Source: Oligoflexus sp. | GTDB taxonomy: Bacteria > Bdellovibrionota_B > Oligoflexia > Oligoflexales > Oligoflexaceae | Direction: 5' to 3' | NCBI GenBank assembly: GCA_014377445.1 | Contig: JACMPP010000144.1 | Location: 33,036 to 97,035 of the forward strand | DNA length: 64,000 nucleotides | In this document: in pieces, positions 53,620 through 62,843 of the stretch | How the letters are laid out: every line of letters begins with the position of its first letter | How positions within the stretch are numbered: position 1 is the stretch's first letter | The notes under the pieces: model-generated | Seen by the model: only the letters and a program-made list of their open reading frames with translations | The model's database searches: none | Told to the model about the DNA's origin: nothing | Translations under genes and position numbers: made by a program

Positions 53620-54369
53620 CTATTTTTTGAGGGCGGCTGAATGAGCGTGGAGCGCGTGTATCAAGATGCCCGCCGCTACGGATACGTTGAGAGACTCAAG
53701 CTTTGGTTCTGCTGGAGAAATGGCTACGGTTAAGTCCGCCTTAGCAAGAATCCCCTGAGAAACGCCTTTATCTTCAGCACCGAGGACCAAGACTTTTTTT
53801 TCATAGTCCTGACGAATGGACTCCACAGGTTGGCCATCCATATCGGCCGCTAAAATCCAGTATGCGCGCTCTTTCAGGTCGTTCAGTGTCCGACCCAGAT
53901 TGGTCACCATCACTGGCTGAACATAGGCAAATGCGCCTTGAGCCGTGCCGAGTGTTGCGCCGCTGATCGGCGCCTGGCGATCCTTGGGCAGAATAAGATA
54001 ACGCATCCCAAAGTACGCAGCAGTCCTGGCAAGGGCTCCGAGGTTCCTAGTATCGGTTACATGATCACAGGCAAGAATGAATTCGCGCTCACTTTTCGCC
54101 GCTGCTTCCAGAAATGCGAATTCATCAAGAACCGGTACCTCGACAAAAACAGCTAGTCCTTTTTCGACTTCACTGTAGTCGATAGAACAGGAGAGCGAGC
54201 TCTGGTTCTTAGCCAAGAGCTGCTCAAGTTTCTTTTTGTCTGCAGGGGGACAACGAATCGAAACGATGAGATCAGGTCGCGCGCGTAGATATTCGTCGAG
54301 ACCTGACCAACTTGTTAGATAGAGACCACCGGAAGGACTGATGCTAGTGCGTCTTTGTGGCTTTTTCAA
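53620..54369 (-). CDS. TrmH/SpoU-family RNA 2'-O-methyltransferase (RlmB-like)
   Basis: The 249-residue SPOUT enzyme has the three family motifs: DHVTDTRNLGALARTAAYFG (motif 1), VLVLGAEDKGVS (motif 2) and LESLNVSVAAGILIHAL (motif 3). An N-terminal substrate-binding domain resembles RlmB, which methylates G2251 of 23S rRNA in E. coli. The target here may be rRNA or tRNA. The start is TTG 54369, with GAGAG upstream. It follows the DUF4388 gene by 12 bases. Confidence 0.85.
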   Translation of the reverse strand: MKKPQRRTSISPSGGLYLTSWSGLDEYLRARPDLIVSIRCPPADKKKLEQLLAKNQSSLSCSIDYSEVEKGLAVFVEVPVLDEFAFLEAAAKSEREFILACDHVTDTRNLGALARTAAYFGMRYLILPKDRQAPISGATLGTAQGAFAYVQPVMVTNLGRTLNDLKERAYWILAADMDGQPVESIRQDYEKKVLVLGAEDKGVSQGILAKADLTVAISPAEPKLESLNVSVAAGILIHALHAHSAALKK

Positions 54370-54381
54370 AAGGACTCTCGC

Positions 54382-55623
54382 TTACGTAACCATGGATTGG
54401 AATGATTTTTTAACCTCCCAACCTTTTCCACCTGGCAGTAAGTCACCTACAAGCTGGAGCAAGAAGCGGACGACCGCTTGAATCTGGCTTGCCATGTACT
54501 GAGTTTGCCTTTGGCTCGCCTGGGCCCGGGAGTAAACTCCTACCACCGATTCCATACCAATGTTTCCATCAGGAAGAATGAAGAGAGGAGAACGTCGCAA
54601 GTTATACTGCCTATCCAGGAAGAGTTCAATCTCGCGTACGGGAAACTTGATGTTTTCCGCTTGAAAGGCTTTGCGGGCGCCATCAAGAATAAGGTGATAG
54701 GCGTCGATCAGAGATTTTATTTCTTTCAGCCGCGAGCCAACATCGATATTGCGGGTGTTATTGTCAAAATTCTCGATGGTGAAGATATGGCGATGAACCA
54801 GATCAAACACCGCACAGAGACTGTTAATTTCGGTCAACTTCGAATGCTCGAGAAAATCCGAGACAGTTCCGTGCTGCGCGGCGAGCTCAATGGTATCGCC
54901 AATGAAGGTCCCCGGGACCGTAGAATATTTATCGCTGGCCTTCTCCACTCTCTTGAGACGGGCTTGCCCATCCAGGCGCCTACGAAATTGACCAAGCATG
55001 GATGCATAACCGAAACAGTCGTCTATGAGGTCTTCGGTCGGTCGATCCATGGTGACGAGCATGGGAGCAAGTTGCTCACCGACGTCCATCTGGATGTAAA
55101 CGTATTCCTGAAGAAAGGTGGACTGGAAAATACTCATGACCTGGAGACGCAAAGCATCCCAGAGTTGAGTACAGCTAAACACTTCACTATCGATTAATAC
55201 TTTACCGAACTTCGTAGTTCGATTGACCTGAACTGCCGCTTCGGTCAGTTGATCAAGAGTAATCAGCCCTTCGCGATACAAAACCTCACCCAATCGGTCG
55301 TCCATCAGGTTCGATGCCGCGAAGACGATTTCACCTTTGCGAAAGAAAAGGCGTTTTACGGCATTGCCGAGGTCGATGGAAATAACCCCGTCAAAGCGCT
55401 GCTGCACGAAGCCTTGCAGGAGAGCCACGAAAGTATTTCGCTCGACGACACCAAAACCAGCTTTGTCACCCGACATCATCGGACTCTGCCCGGCCTGATC
55501 GAGAAGGAGGCGCGTCTTGCCAAGTGGTCGCGCTTGCCAGGTTTTTCCCTCTTGGAAATTTGATCCGCTGAGCAGCAATCCATCGGATGTTGATTGGATG
55601 TTGATGCTTTCATTAGCAGACAT
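54382..55623 (-). CDS. DUF4388 (PATAN-type) protein
   Basis: The 413-residue soluble protein contains a DUF4388/PATAN-like region near residues 65-165: ALLQGFVQQRFDGVISIDLG, KRLFFRKGEIVFAASNLMDD and RLGEVLYREGLITLDQLTEA. Such domains occur as partners or output domains in two-component systems of Bdellovibrionota, myxobacteria and cyanobacteria. The C-terminal half is helical and unassigned. AAGGGG precedes the ATG, which lies 4 bases after the remnant response-regulator gene, suggesting an original shared operon with the NtrY-like kinase. Confidence 0.75.
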   Translation of the reverse strand: MSANESINIQSTSDGLLLSGSNFQEGKTWQARPLGKTRLLLDQAGQSPMMSGDKAGFGVVERNTFVALLQGFVQQRFDGVISIDLGNAVKRLFFRKGEIVFAASNLMDDRLGEVLYREGLITLDQLTEAAVQVNRTTKFGKVLIDSEVFSCTQLWDALRLQVMSIFQSTFLQEYVYIQMDVGEQLAPMLVTMDRPTEDLIDDCFGYASMLGQFRRRLDGQARLKRVEKASDKYSTVPGTFIGDTIELAAQHGTVSDFLEHSKLTEINSLCAVFDLVHRHIFTIENFDNNTRNIDVGSRLKEIKSLIDAYHLILDGARKAFQAENIKFPVREIELFLDRQYNLRRSPLFILPDGNIGMESVVGVYSRAQASQRQTQYMASQIQAVVRFLLQLVGDLLPGGKGWEVKKSFQSMVT

Positions 55624-55627
55624 GTCC

Positions 55628-56112
55628 TTACCCCTTTTGTTTTGGCTCGATTCCGTAGATCTTCATTTTTTTATGAAGGTTGCTTCGTTCCAGGCCAATC
55701 GCTTCCGCAGTTTTGGTAATATTCCACTGGTTTTCTTCTAGCTTACCTAGAATGTACGCCCTTTCAAAGTCTGATTTTGCTTGTTTGAAAGTTGCTGCAT
55801 TCATAAATGCAGGAGAACTCACATCCTCCTTTGGATCGAACTCCAGATAACTCCGCAGCATCTCGGCTTCAATGGTAATTTGATCGCTCATAATGCAGAC
55901 GCGTTCGAGCAGGTTTTTAAGCTCTCTTATATTTCCTGGCCAGGGATAATCACGCATAACCTGCATCGCCTGATCGGATATCTACTTCGGTTGTTCCGCA
56001 AGCTCCTTAGCCATTTTACCAAGAAAGAATTGCGCTAAGTCAAAAACATCTTCACCTCGTCATCGATGATGAGGGCTAAGAATTCCTCCGAACTTCGATT
56101 GGACTCAGACAT
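55628..56112 (-). pseudogene. Remnant of an NtrX-like sigma-54 response regulator
   Basis: ATG 56112 overlaps the kinase stop and reads MSESNRSSEEFLALIIDDEV, the start of a receiver domain with its acidic pair, then ends at a stop near 56035. In another frame the sequence resumes as DLAQFFLGKMAKELAEQPK, the end of an AAA+ domain, and meets a TAG at 55984-55982. After the TAG it reads ISDQAMQVMRDYPWPGNIRE and a Fis-type helix-turn-helix (TKTAEAIGLERSNLHKKMKI) to a stop at 55628. Most of the receiver and AAA+ domains (about 300 residues) are missing. ATG 55966 could still express a 112-residue DNA-binding fragment, but it has no good ribosome site. Confidence 0.82.
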
Positions 56113-58396
56113 CCGTGCTCATCCTTTTCCGAAGGCCGACCTCAAACATCGGCAATTCGATAATGACGACGGTTCCCACCGGTTGATTATCTTGAAGCCG
56201 GAGGTAGCCGCCGTGGTCGGAGATAATTTGGTTTACTATGGCCAAACCCAGGCCCGAGCCTTCTTTTTTTGTTGTAAAGTAGGGCTCAAGCACCCTTTGC
56301 TTCAGAGCCTCTGGAATACCCGAACCATTGTCGGCAATTTCGATCCGAATAACATTGACGTCTTCCAGGAGTCGCGCGCTAATCGATATACGGGCCTTCT
56401 CACGGTCCTCGGGAATCGAGGCAATCGCATTCGTGATGATATTCGTAAAGACCCGAACCATCTGCTCACGGTCGAGAGAAACCAGGGGCATATCATCACG
56501 AATCTTCGCCGCATCAAATTCTATATGCTCATAGCCGACATTAAAAAGACTTAAAGCCTGATGGAGAAGATCTGCAAGGTTCTCAGGACGCGTACGAATC
56601 GACGGCAATCGGGAGAATTTAGAGAATTCATTGACTAGATCGCGTAGGGCATCCACTTCCGAGACGATCGTGCTAATGCAGGATTCGAAGATTTGATGAT
56701 CCTTGCCTTCAAACTGATCGCCAAATTTGCGAAGGAGACGCTGAGCGCTGATTTTTATCGGGGTGAGGGGGTTCTTAATCTCATGGGCAATCCGTCTTGC
56801 CACTTCCCGCCAGGCGGCTACGCGCTGGACTTTAACCTGCTCACTCGCGTCATCCACCACAATCACGACACCATAGTCCTCGTTATTTTCATCGACGAAG
56901 CGAGTGGCATCCGCAAGAAGCGTCAGATTAATACCGATGTCAGAAAGATCGATTTCTCCACTAAAATTGCTGAACTGCACGCGTTCCTTGATGGGTTTCC
57001 AAAGCGCGTCCACCAGCCCAGGTGAGAGAACCTGCTCAATTTTGTTTCCGATGCTGAGGTTTTGATCGAGACCTAAAAGCCGTTCAGCCGCAGGGTTAAC
57101 ACTTGTGATCCGGTCGTCGGAATCGACGGACAAAACCCCGGCTGCAATGTTCTTGAGGATAATTTCCATGTATTTGCGTCGTCGGTCTAGCTCTTCGTTG
57201 GTGCGCTCGAGCTCAGCGGTAAATTGTTTAACCTTGGCCTCATGTTCCCTCAAGTCAAAGGTCATACCGTTGAAAGCGCGGAAAAGTTGACCGGTTTCAT
57301 CATCGGTTTTGACCTCAAGAGTGATGCCGTAGTTCCCGAGTGCTACTTCCCTCGTTGCATCGGCGAGCCTTTGAATCGGCGCGATAATGCCTCTCGCCAC
57401 GTAAAACCCGAACCATGTGGCCGAAAAGATGATGATGACGGCCATGAGTACCAGGAGGATAACGTAGCTGATACGGATGAGTTCGGCTCCTGGTTTTAGG
57501 CTCGCGAATTCTTGAATGATGGTTTCTACACTTTGCAGTATCTGAGTCTCAAAACGCTCTTCAAGGACGACGACACCGCGCACGGTTTTAGTACGAGGAT
57601 CGAGGATGGGCGCCACCCCCCGAACAATATCCACCCCATCGTCGGCGTCGACGATGGCGCGCGAAAGCATGGTTTGATTGCTCGAGAAACTTTGAATGGC
57701 GTTGACGACAAAGCGCTTTTCCTTTTCTGATCCCTCATCTTTTCGCTTCGATTCGTTGTGCCAGATAAGATTGGAATCCTGGTCATAGACCCGAACACTC
57801 GACACCTTATATTCGCGAGTGAATCCTTTGAGCCCTTGAGCATTAATTTCATTCCAGACAAAATCTCCGCCCTCGAGATTGTAGACCTGCACCCTGTGCA
57901 GGGCGAGACGGGACAGACTTGCGAGCCTTCGCTGGTCTCTGTCGTAGACCATCGCTCCAGCTTCTCGCGTTCTATGCATCGTGGCCTCAACGCGGGTCGA
58001 AAACCATGTTTCGAAACTCTCGGTGAGAAAGCGTGTGGATATGTAGAAGAGCAGGGCGGTTGGAGCTAAAGCAAAGAAGACCAGCGCGAGTACCAGCTTG
58101 GTCCGCAGCCTAGATCCAATGACACCGTGCCTTCGTTCCAACACGAGTTTAATAATATTTCGAAAGAGCAAAAAGCATAGGACAAGAATCAAGACCACGT
58201 TGATGTTGATCAGACCAAAATAGACGACTGAATTAAAAAACTCAGGATGATTGGACAGGGCTTTGCTGAGATCAAACAATCGCCCTTCCAGGCGTGAAAG
58301 AGCAACGAAGGAGAGCGCTATAAAGAGCATGGCGGCGATTTCAAAAAACCGCTTACGCTCCTCACGATTTCCAAACTGAAGCCACTTCTTCTTCAT
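56105..58396 (-). CDS. NtrY-like sensor histidine kinase
   Basis: The 763-residue membrane kinase has three N-terminal spans (about residues 20-120), an extracytoplasmic domain, a fourth span (about 310-335), and HAMP (340-390) and PAS (410-510) domains. A HisKA domain follows with phospho-acceptor His538 in RRIAHEIKNPLTPIKIS, then an HATPase domain with NIITNAIASIPEDRE, DNGSGIPEALKQRV and GSGLGLAIVNQII. This is the NtrY layout. ATG 58396 is preferred to TTG 58405. The adjacent cognate regulator gene is broken, so the kinase either signals to another regulator or is becoming non-functional. Confidence 0.92.
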   Translation of the reverse strand: MKKKWLQFGNREERKRFFEIAAMLFIALSFVALSRLEGRLFDLSKALSNHPEFFNSVVYFGLININVVLILVLCFLLFRNIIKLVLERRHGVIGSRLRTKLVLALVFFALAPTALLFYISTRFLTESFETWFSTRVEATMHRTREAGAMVYDRDQRRLASLSRLALHRVQVYNLEGGDFVWNEINAQGLKGFTREYKVSSVRVYDQDSNLIWHNESKRKDEGSEKEKRFVVNAIQSFSSNQTMLSRAIVDADDGVDIVRGVAPILDPRTKTVRGVVVLEERFETQILQSVETIIQEFASLKPGAELIRISYVILLVLMAVIIIFSATWFGFYVARGIIAPIQRLADATREVALGNYGITLEVKTDDETGQLFRAFNGMTFDLREHEAKVKQFTAELERTNEELDRRRKYMEIILKNIAAGVLSVDSDDRITSVNPAAERLLGLDQNLSIGNKIEQVLSPGLVDALWKPIKERVQFSNFSGEIDLSDIGINLTLLADATRFVDENNEDYGVVIVVDDASEQVKVQRVAAWREVARRIAHEIKNPLTPIKISAQRLLRKFGDQFEGKDHQIFESCISTIVSEVDALRDLVNEFSKFSRLPSIRTRPENLADLLHQALSLFNVGYEHIEFDAAKIRDDMPLVSLDREQMVRVFTNIITNAIASIPEDREKARISISARLLEDVNVIRIEIADNGSGIPEALKQRVLEPYFTTKKEGSGLGLAIVNQIISDHGGYLRLQDNQPVGTVVIIELPMFEVGLRKRMSTDV

Positions 58397-58657
58397 AACA
58401 GTCAAGTCGACATACCTCGTGTAGGGGTGCCCGCCTTTACACTGTCTTCCACTTCAGATGAGACAGGATTCTTCGGCATTAGATACGGCCAGACAACGAT
58501 AGCAGAAATTAAGAAATCGATCGAACTTCGCGGAACCGAACCCTCAAAGAGTGACCAGGAAAATCTTCTCGGGGCCCAAAAAACCGAGTACTATGGGCCG
58601 GGGGCCCCTCACGCTGCTAAAGAGCGGCTACAGCCTCCAGACACGGAGAATGCCTTG

Positions 58658-59554
58658 ATGACACCCACGACGGATGAAATTCTCAAACGGTTTGCCGACA
58701 ACCTGCGTTCGAAAGACCGTCAGGCAGCGACCGTTGAATCCTATTGCCGCGACGCGACGGAATTTCTCCGCTATCTGGATTCGTTTAAAATGCAACTCAA
58801 GTCGGTCGAGCCGGAGACGCTTATCGCTTTTCGCGATCACCTGGCGTTTTCGGAAAAGGACAGAGACAACTCAGTTCGCCGAAAAATCATAGGAATTAGA
58901 CAATTCTTTCGCTTTTTAGCCTTCGAAAAGCTCATCGGCGATACACCCTTCGATGCGATGCCGTTGCCGGAGCGCGATGACGAATTGAAAATGCCGATCG
59001 TCAGCGGACAGATTGAAAGCGCTTTGCTTTCGATGCAGGCGACCCATCTGAAATCGGCACGCGACATTGCAATATTGAGGCTCCTTGCCTTTGAAGGCAT
59101 TAAAGCGCACGAGCTCATAGAATTTCAGATAAACGATTATATCGCATCTTCGGGTAAAGGATCTCTCTTCGTACCCGGCGTAAAGAGCCGGACGATCATG
59201 CTAGCCCCTGAAACCACGGAAGCCCTTATGGTTTACCGGGACTATTTCAAAGCTTGGGTAGAAACTCGAAAATCTACCCAACAGGCCCAGTTTCACTGGC
59301 TCTTCGTCTCATTCAAAGGCAAAGACGGATCGCTGGTTTTGCCCCAGATGACCCGTCACGGCCTGAAGTTTCTCCTCTACGAACTTGGCGAACGCTTTAA
59401 GATTCTCAATATGAATACCGAAAATCTACGCCACTATGCGATCGAGCATCTCCTTGTTCAAGGCTGGGACGCGGAACAAATCATGGCTCACCTCGGACTC
59501 AGACGCCTCGGCAACATAGCCAAACACATGGCGCGCCGCAGACAGGATTCATAA
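58658..59554 (+). CDS. Tyrosine-recombinase (Xer-like) fold protein lacking catalytic residues
   Basis: A 298-residue protein with an N-terminal SAM-like core-binding domain (KRFADNLRSKDRQAATVESY) and a C-terminal catalytic-type domain aligned to XerC/XerD. Only part of the active site remains: Arg-I is Lys149 (GIKAHELIEF against GLRxSEL), the first His is Glu255 (TENLRHY), Arg-II is Arg258, the second His is Leu281 (LGLRRL against LGHSS), and the Tyr position is His290 or absent. It therefore should not cut DNA. ATG 58658 gives normal Xer length with GGAG upstream; the frame is open to 58427. tadA starts 4 bases after its stop. Confidence 0.8.
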   Translation: MTPTTDEILKRFADNLRSKDRQAATVESYCRDATEFLRYLDSFKMQLKSVEPETLIAFRDHLAFSEKDRDNSVRRKIIGIRQFFRFLAFEKLIGDTPFDAMPLPERDDELKMPIVSGQIESALLSMQATHLKSARDIAILRLLAFEGIKAHELIEFQINDYIASSGKGSLFVPGVKSRTIMLAPETTEALMVYRDYFKAWVETRKSTQQAQFHWLFVSFKGKDGSLVLPQMTRHGLKFLLYELGERFKILNMNTENLRHYAIEHLLVQGWDAEQIMAHLGLRRLGNIAKHMARRRQDS

Positions 59555-59558
59555 CCCA

Positions 59559-60053
59559 ATGGTTCAAGACACAGATAGACTTTGGATGGATCTTGCTCTT
59601 TCACTTGCTGAAGCGGCTGCCCTGCGCGATGAGGTCCCCGTAGGAGCTGTTGTCGTCCAGAACGGTCGCCTGGTGGGCTCCGGAATCAATCTCAGGGAAT
59701 CGACAATGCTGGCAAGTGCCCATGCCGAGTTCCTGGCCATGGAAGAGGCTTCGCGCTTCTTAAAGGCCTGGCGCCTCCAGGATTGCACGCTCTATGTAAC
59801 TCTCGAACCCTGCTTGATGTGTGCGGGCGCTATTTATCAAGCCCGTATTCCGCGTGTTGTCTTTGGTGCAAGGGATCCGAAAGGAGGTGCGCTTGGCAGC
59901 TTATTTCAGCTCAATACGGATACGCGCCTCAACCATCGCTATCTTGTCGAAGAAGGTCTGGGTGCCGAGGAGAGTGCTAAGCTATTGAGTAGTTTTTTTC
60001 GAAAGAAGAGGGTGAAGAAAGCGCTGTTGGGAGTTAACACAGAAGATCAGTGA
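59559..60053 (+). CDS. tadA: tRNA-specific adenosine deaminase TadA
   Basis: TadA converts A34 of tRNA-Arg(ACG) to inosine. The 164-residue protein has the zinc deaminase motifs: HAEFLAMEEA (His55, catalytic Glu57) and EPCLMCAGAI (Cys85, Cys88), with VPVGAVVV upstream. Length is normal. It directly follows the recombinase-fold gene and is probably in the same transcript. Confidence 0.94.
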   Translation: MVQDTDRLWMDLALSLAEAAALRDEVPVGAVVVQNGRLVGSGINLRESTMLASAHAEFLAMEEASRFLKAWRLQDCTLYVTLEPCLMCAGAIYQARIPRVVFGARDPKGGALGSLFQLNTDTRLNHRYLVEEGLGAEESAKLLSSFFRKKRVKKALLGVNTEDQ

Positions 60054-60147
60054 GCGTTCCAGGCCGTCCTGTGAATTGTAACTGGCGATGCGTCCCGATT
60101 TTCTGTAGTTTTCGATCAGCCTCAAAACAGTTACCCGGAGACTCTGT

Positions 60148-60507
60148 ATGTCGTTTGACTTCTACAAATTGTTGCACTTTCTTGGTATTTTCATGGTGTT
60201 TTCTGCACTCGGTGGCCAGATCGTTCAGTCGCTGAACGGCGGCGATGCGAAGCAGATGCCAGGCCGAAAATGGATGGCTATATTTCATGGCTTGGGACTT
60301 TTGATCGTATTGGTTGCAGGCTTCGGCATGATCGCAAAAGCGGGTTACGGATTCCCTGGATGGGTCATCGGTAAGCTCGTGGTATGGGTGGCTCTTGGTG
60401 GAATTGGCGCAGTCGCGGCTCGCAAAAGAAACTTGGCAGTTTTGATCTGGGTTGTGGTTCTGCTCTTAGGATTCATAGCTGCTTATCTGGCACACTACAA
60501 GCCCTAA
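60148..60507 (+). CDS. Small integral membrane protein of unknown function
   Basis: A 119-residue protein with four predicted membrane spans, starting MSFDFYKLLHFLGIFMVFSA and ending AAYLAHYKP. The length and spacing resemble small SirB/CopD-like or DUF-type membrane proteins, but I cannot name a family. GGAG lies 7 bases before the ATG. It is convergent with the cyclophilin gene. Confidence 0.7.
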   Translation: MSFDFYKLLHFLGIFMVFSALGGQIVQSLNGGDAKQMPGRKWMAIFHGLGLLIVLVAGFGMIAKAGYGFPGWVIGKLVVWVALGGIGAVAARKRNLAVLIWVVVLLLGFIAAYLAHYKP

Positions 60508-60533
60508 GATCAAATCCAACGAATCGAATACTC

Positions 60534-61070
60534 TTAGTTTAGATCCGTCTCTTTTACAGTGGCAGAACTGATAACTACTGGCTCAACAGGTCTATCCTGA
60601 GGGCCAGTTCTCACTTCCCCAATCTTCTTCACGACAGCCAAGCTATCCGGATCGAGAGTCTTGCCGAAAACTGTGTACTGACCGTCGAGGTAAGGTACGC
60701 GCTCAAGACAAAGAAAGAACTGCGAACCCGCAGAGTTCGGATCGCTCGTACGAGCCATCGAAAGCACGCCTGGTTCATGAGGAATACTATTGAATTCCGC
60801 AGCGATATGGTAGCCAGGGCCACCGGTTCCTGTGCCTTCCGGACAACCGCCTTGAATCATGAATCCTTTGATGATCCGATGGAATCCAACGCCGTTGTAA
60901 TAGCCGGCTTTTGTCAATGAAATCAGATTTTTGACGTGACCAGGAGCTTGGTCTGGATAGAGCTCAAGCTTGATCAAACCCAGGTTTGTATCGAGGTGAA
61001 CTTCATATTTAGTCTTGCTAAAATCGATGGTTTTCTCGATTTCTTTGACTTGCTGTTTCATATCTGCCAT
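60534..61070 (-). CDS. Peptidyl-prolyl cis-trans isomerase, cyclophilin type
   Basis: Cyclophilins speed proline isomerisation in protein folding. The 178-residue protein has GVGFHRIIKGFMIQGGCPEG (catalytic Arg), AAEFNSIPHEPGVLSMART, SAGSQFFLCLERVPYLDGQY and VFGKTLD. No signal peptide is present, so it is cytoplasmic. A 20-residue helical N terminus (MADMKQQVKEIEKTIDFSKT) precedes the fold. Confidence 0.93.
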   Translation of the reverse strand: MADMKQQVKEIEKTIDFSKTKYEVHLDTNLGLIKLELYPDQAPGHVKNLISLTKAGYYNGVGFHRIIKGFMIQGGCPEGTGTGGPGYHIAAEFNSIPHEPGVLSMARTSDPNSAGSQFFLCLERVPYLDGQYTVFGKTLDPDSLAVVKKIGEVRTGPQDRPVEPVVISSATVKETDLN

Positions 61071-61222
61071 AAGCCACTCCTTTATGTTATGCCTCAGGTG
61101 TCGAGGCTCAAGAGATACACGAATCCGCGCTTTGAGTAAATCATGCTAAATGACCCTAGTTTCTGCCAGACTTACCCTAAGTCTCACAACTAGAATCAAA
61201 GCGCTCTAGAAAGGACCTCACT

Positions 61223-62410
61223 GTGCATTTGAATTTCATTGCCATCTGTTCCGAAGACGCTGTTGAGGCTGTCGCCAAGGAACTTGAGATTTACGGCGCT
61301 GAAAACGTGAAACCAGGCTACAAAGCCGTCTCTTTCGACGCCGAGCAAGAACTAGCCTATAAGCTTCACTTAAAGCTGCAAACCCCATCGCGTTTGCTTC
61401 AAGTTATCAAAAAAGGCTCAGGCTCAAGTCTGCCAGTCATCACCAATCAAGCGCGAAAAATCAAATGGAATGAGTTCTTCCGCGACGACACAACTTACCT
61501 CGTTGAGGGTGTTGCGGGTGATCGTGGTCCGGACGCTCCTTCTGCGACTGATATCAGCAAGGCCGTACGTATGGGCCTTGAGGACTTTTACAGACACAAG
61601 GAATTGCCGGTTCCTAAAGTAAACCTGAAAGAGCCCAAAATCAAGGTCGTTGCCCACGTGCACGGCGGCGAACTCACGCTGAGCCTTGATTCAACAGGCA
61701 AATCCATGCACAAACGCGGTTACCGCATGGAAAACCACCCGGCTCCCCTGAAAGAGAACATGGCTGCGGCTCTTCTCTATCTAGCGGGTTACGACGGAAC
61801 CCAAAACTTTTACGATCCCATGTGCGGCAGTGGAACGATCGCGATTGAAGCCAGCTTCATGTCTCTCAACAAAGCAGCTTTGATTCACCGTCGAAAAGGC
61901 GATTTTGCCTTTGAAAACTTCGCAACCTTTGACAATCAATTGTGGCGTAAGGTTTCCGATGAAGCTCGTCTCGACAAGCGCGAGGCCCCACTCGGCAAAA
62001 TCTTTGCCAGCGATATTGAGCAAAAATATGTTGATGCGTCGCGTGAAAACGCCCTTCGTGCACGTGTCGAAAAATACATTAGCTTTTACCGCGGCTCTTT
62101 CTTCAATGTCGACGCACCAGCTGAAACCGGCCTCCTTCTCTCAAACTTTCCTTACGGGGAACGTATCGGCGAGTCGGATATCGAGCATATGAAAGAGTTC
62201 TATAAAAAGGTCGGTGATACTCTGAAGCAGAAGTATTCCGGGTGGAAAGCGGCCATCCTGGTCGGCGAAAACACACCTTATAAGTTTATCGGTTTGCGAC
62301 CAAAACGCAAAATAGCGGTCGACAACGGCGGCATCGCCTGCCGTCTTTTGATCTTCGATCTTTACGCAGGTAAAAAATACAGTTCGGAAGCTGCTGAAAC
62401 GGCTGAATAG
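61223..62410 (+). CDS. THUMP-domain RNA methyltransferase (RlmL-like)
   Basis: The 395-residue protein resembles the N-terminal methyltransferase of RlmL, which makes m2G2445 in 23S rRNA. Visible are the THUMP region (residues 45-155), LSLDSTGKSMHKRGYR, the SAM loop NFYDPMCGSGTIAIEASFMS, and motif IV as NFPYGERIG in place of NPPYG. The C-terminal RlmK half of the E. coli fusion is absent. The start is GTG 61223, with AAAGGA 8 bases upstream. The substrate is likely guanine N2 of rRNA, by family. Confidence 0.88.
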   Translation: MHLNFIAICSEDAVEAVAKELEIYGAENVKPGYKAVSFDAEQELAYKLHLKLQTPSRLLQVIKKGSGSSLPVITNQARKIKWNEFFRDDTTYLVEGVAGDRGPDAPSATDISKAVRMGLEDFYRHKELPVPKVNLKEPKIKVVAHVHGGELTLSLDSTGKSMHKRGYRMENHPAPLKENMAAALLYLAGYDGTQNFYDPMCGSGTIAIEASFMSLNKAALIHRRKGDFAFENFATFDNQLWRKVSDEARLDKREAPLGKIFASDIEQKYVDASRENALRARVEKYISFYRGSFFNVDAPAETGLLLSNFPYGERIGESDIEHMKEFYKKVGDTLKQKYSGWKAAILVGENTPYKFIGLRPKRKIAVDNGGIACRLLIFDLYAGKKYSSEAAETAE

Positions 62411-62450
62411 TTTATCGATAAAAAAAGCGCCGAACTCCATGCGAGTCAAT

Positions 62451-62474
62451 GGCGTTCGGTTAATACCGAACGCC
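62451..62474. terminator. Hairpin after the THUMP methyltransferase gene
   Basis: GGCGTTCGGT (62451-62460) and ACCGAACGCC (62465-62474) form a perfect 10-base-pair stem with TAAT loop, 40 bases after the stop. No T run follows. An upstream GCGCCGAAC (62427-62435) could pair with the same left arm instead, so two exclusive folds are possible. Confidence 0.5.
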
Positions 62475-62564
62475 TACAGCGCCCACAGTCCACCGGCTCA
62501 CCACCTTGCAAGACCACCTCTCGTAACTTTTTCCTGGCCTAGTTTTATATCGTGCAGCATTAAT

Positions 62565-62830
62565 CTCGCGCTTTGCGCGAGTTAATCACAGAAGACCCAC
62601 CATGGGTATCTTTTCTTCCACGAAAACTTGAATCTACTTAGCCCTAGGCAATCTGCGATGATCTTTTCACAAAGACCCTGATGCAGCGGAGTTAAGCGGC
62701 ATGACTCGCTCTAAATAGCTTCGCAGCAAAAGTTTGTCTCGCCCTTATATAAACAACGCATAATGCGAGTTAAAGGCGAGCCCTTTATGAATCTGTCCCG
62801 TTGCCTCCGTGAGCTGAAGTTCACGGGACA
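62565..62830. repeat. Cluster of inverted repeats in a gene-free interval
   Basis: Between 62475 and 62843 I find no gene. Three palindromes occur: CTCGCGC-TTT-GCGCGAG (62565-62581), an imperfect CTCGCC...GGCGAG enclosing GCATAATGC (about 62737-62780), and TGTCCCGT...ACGGGACA (62794-62830) with a nested CCGTGA/TCACGG. The motif GCGAGTTAA occurs after the first and within the second. None carries a good T run. Confidence 0.45.
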
Positions 62831-62843
62831 AACACTTATCGTC

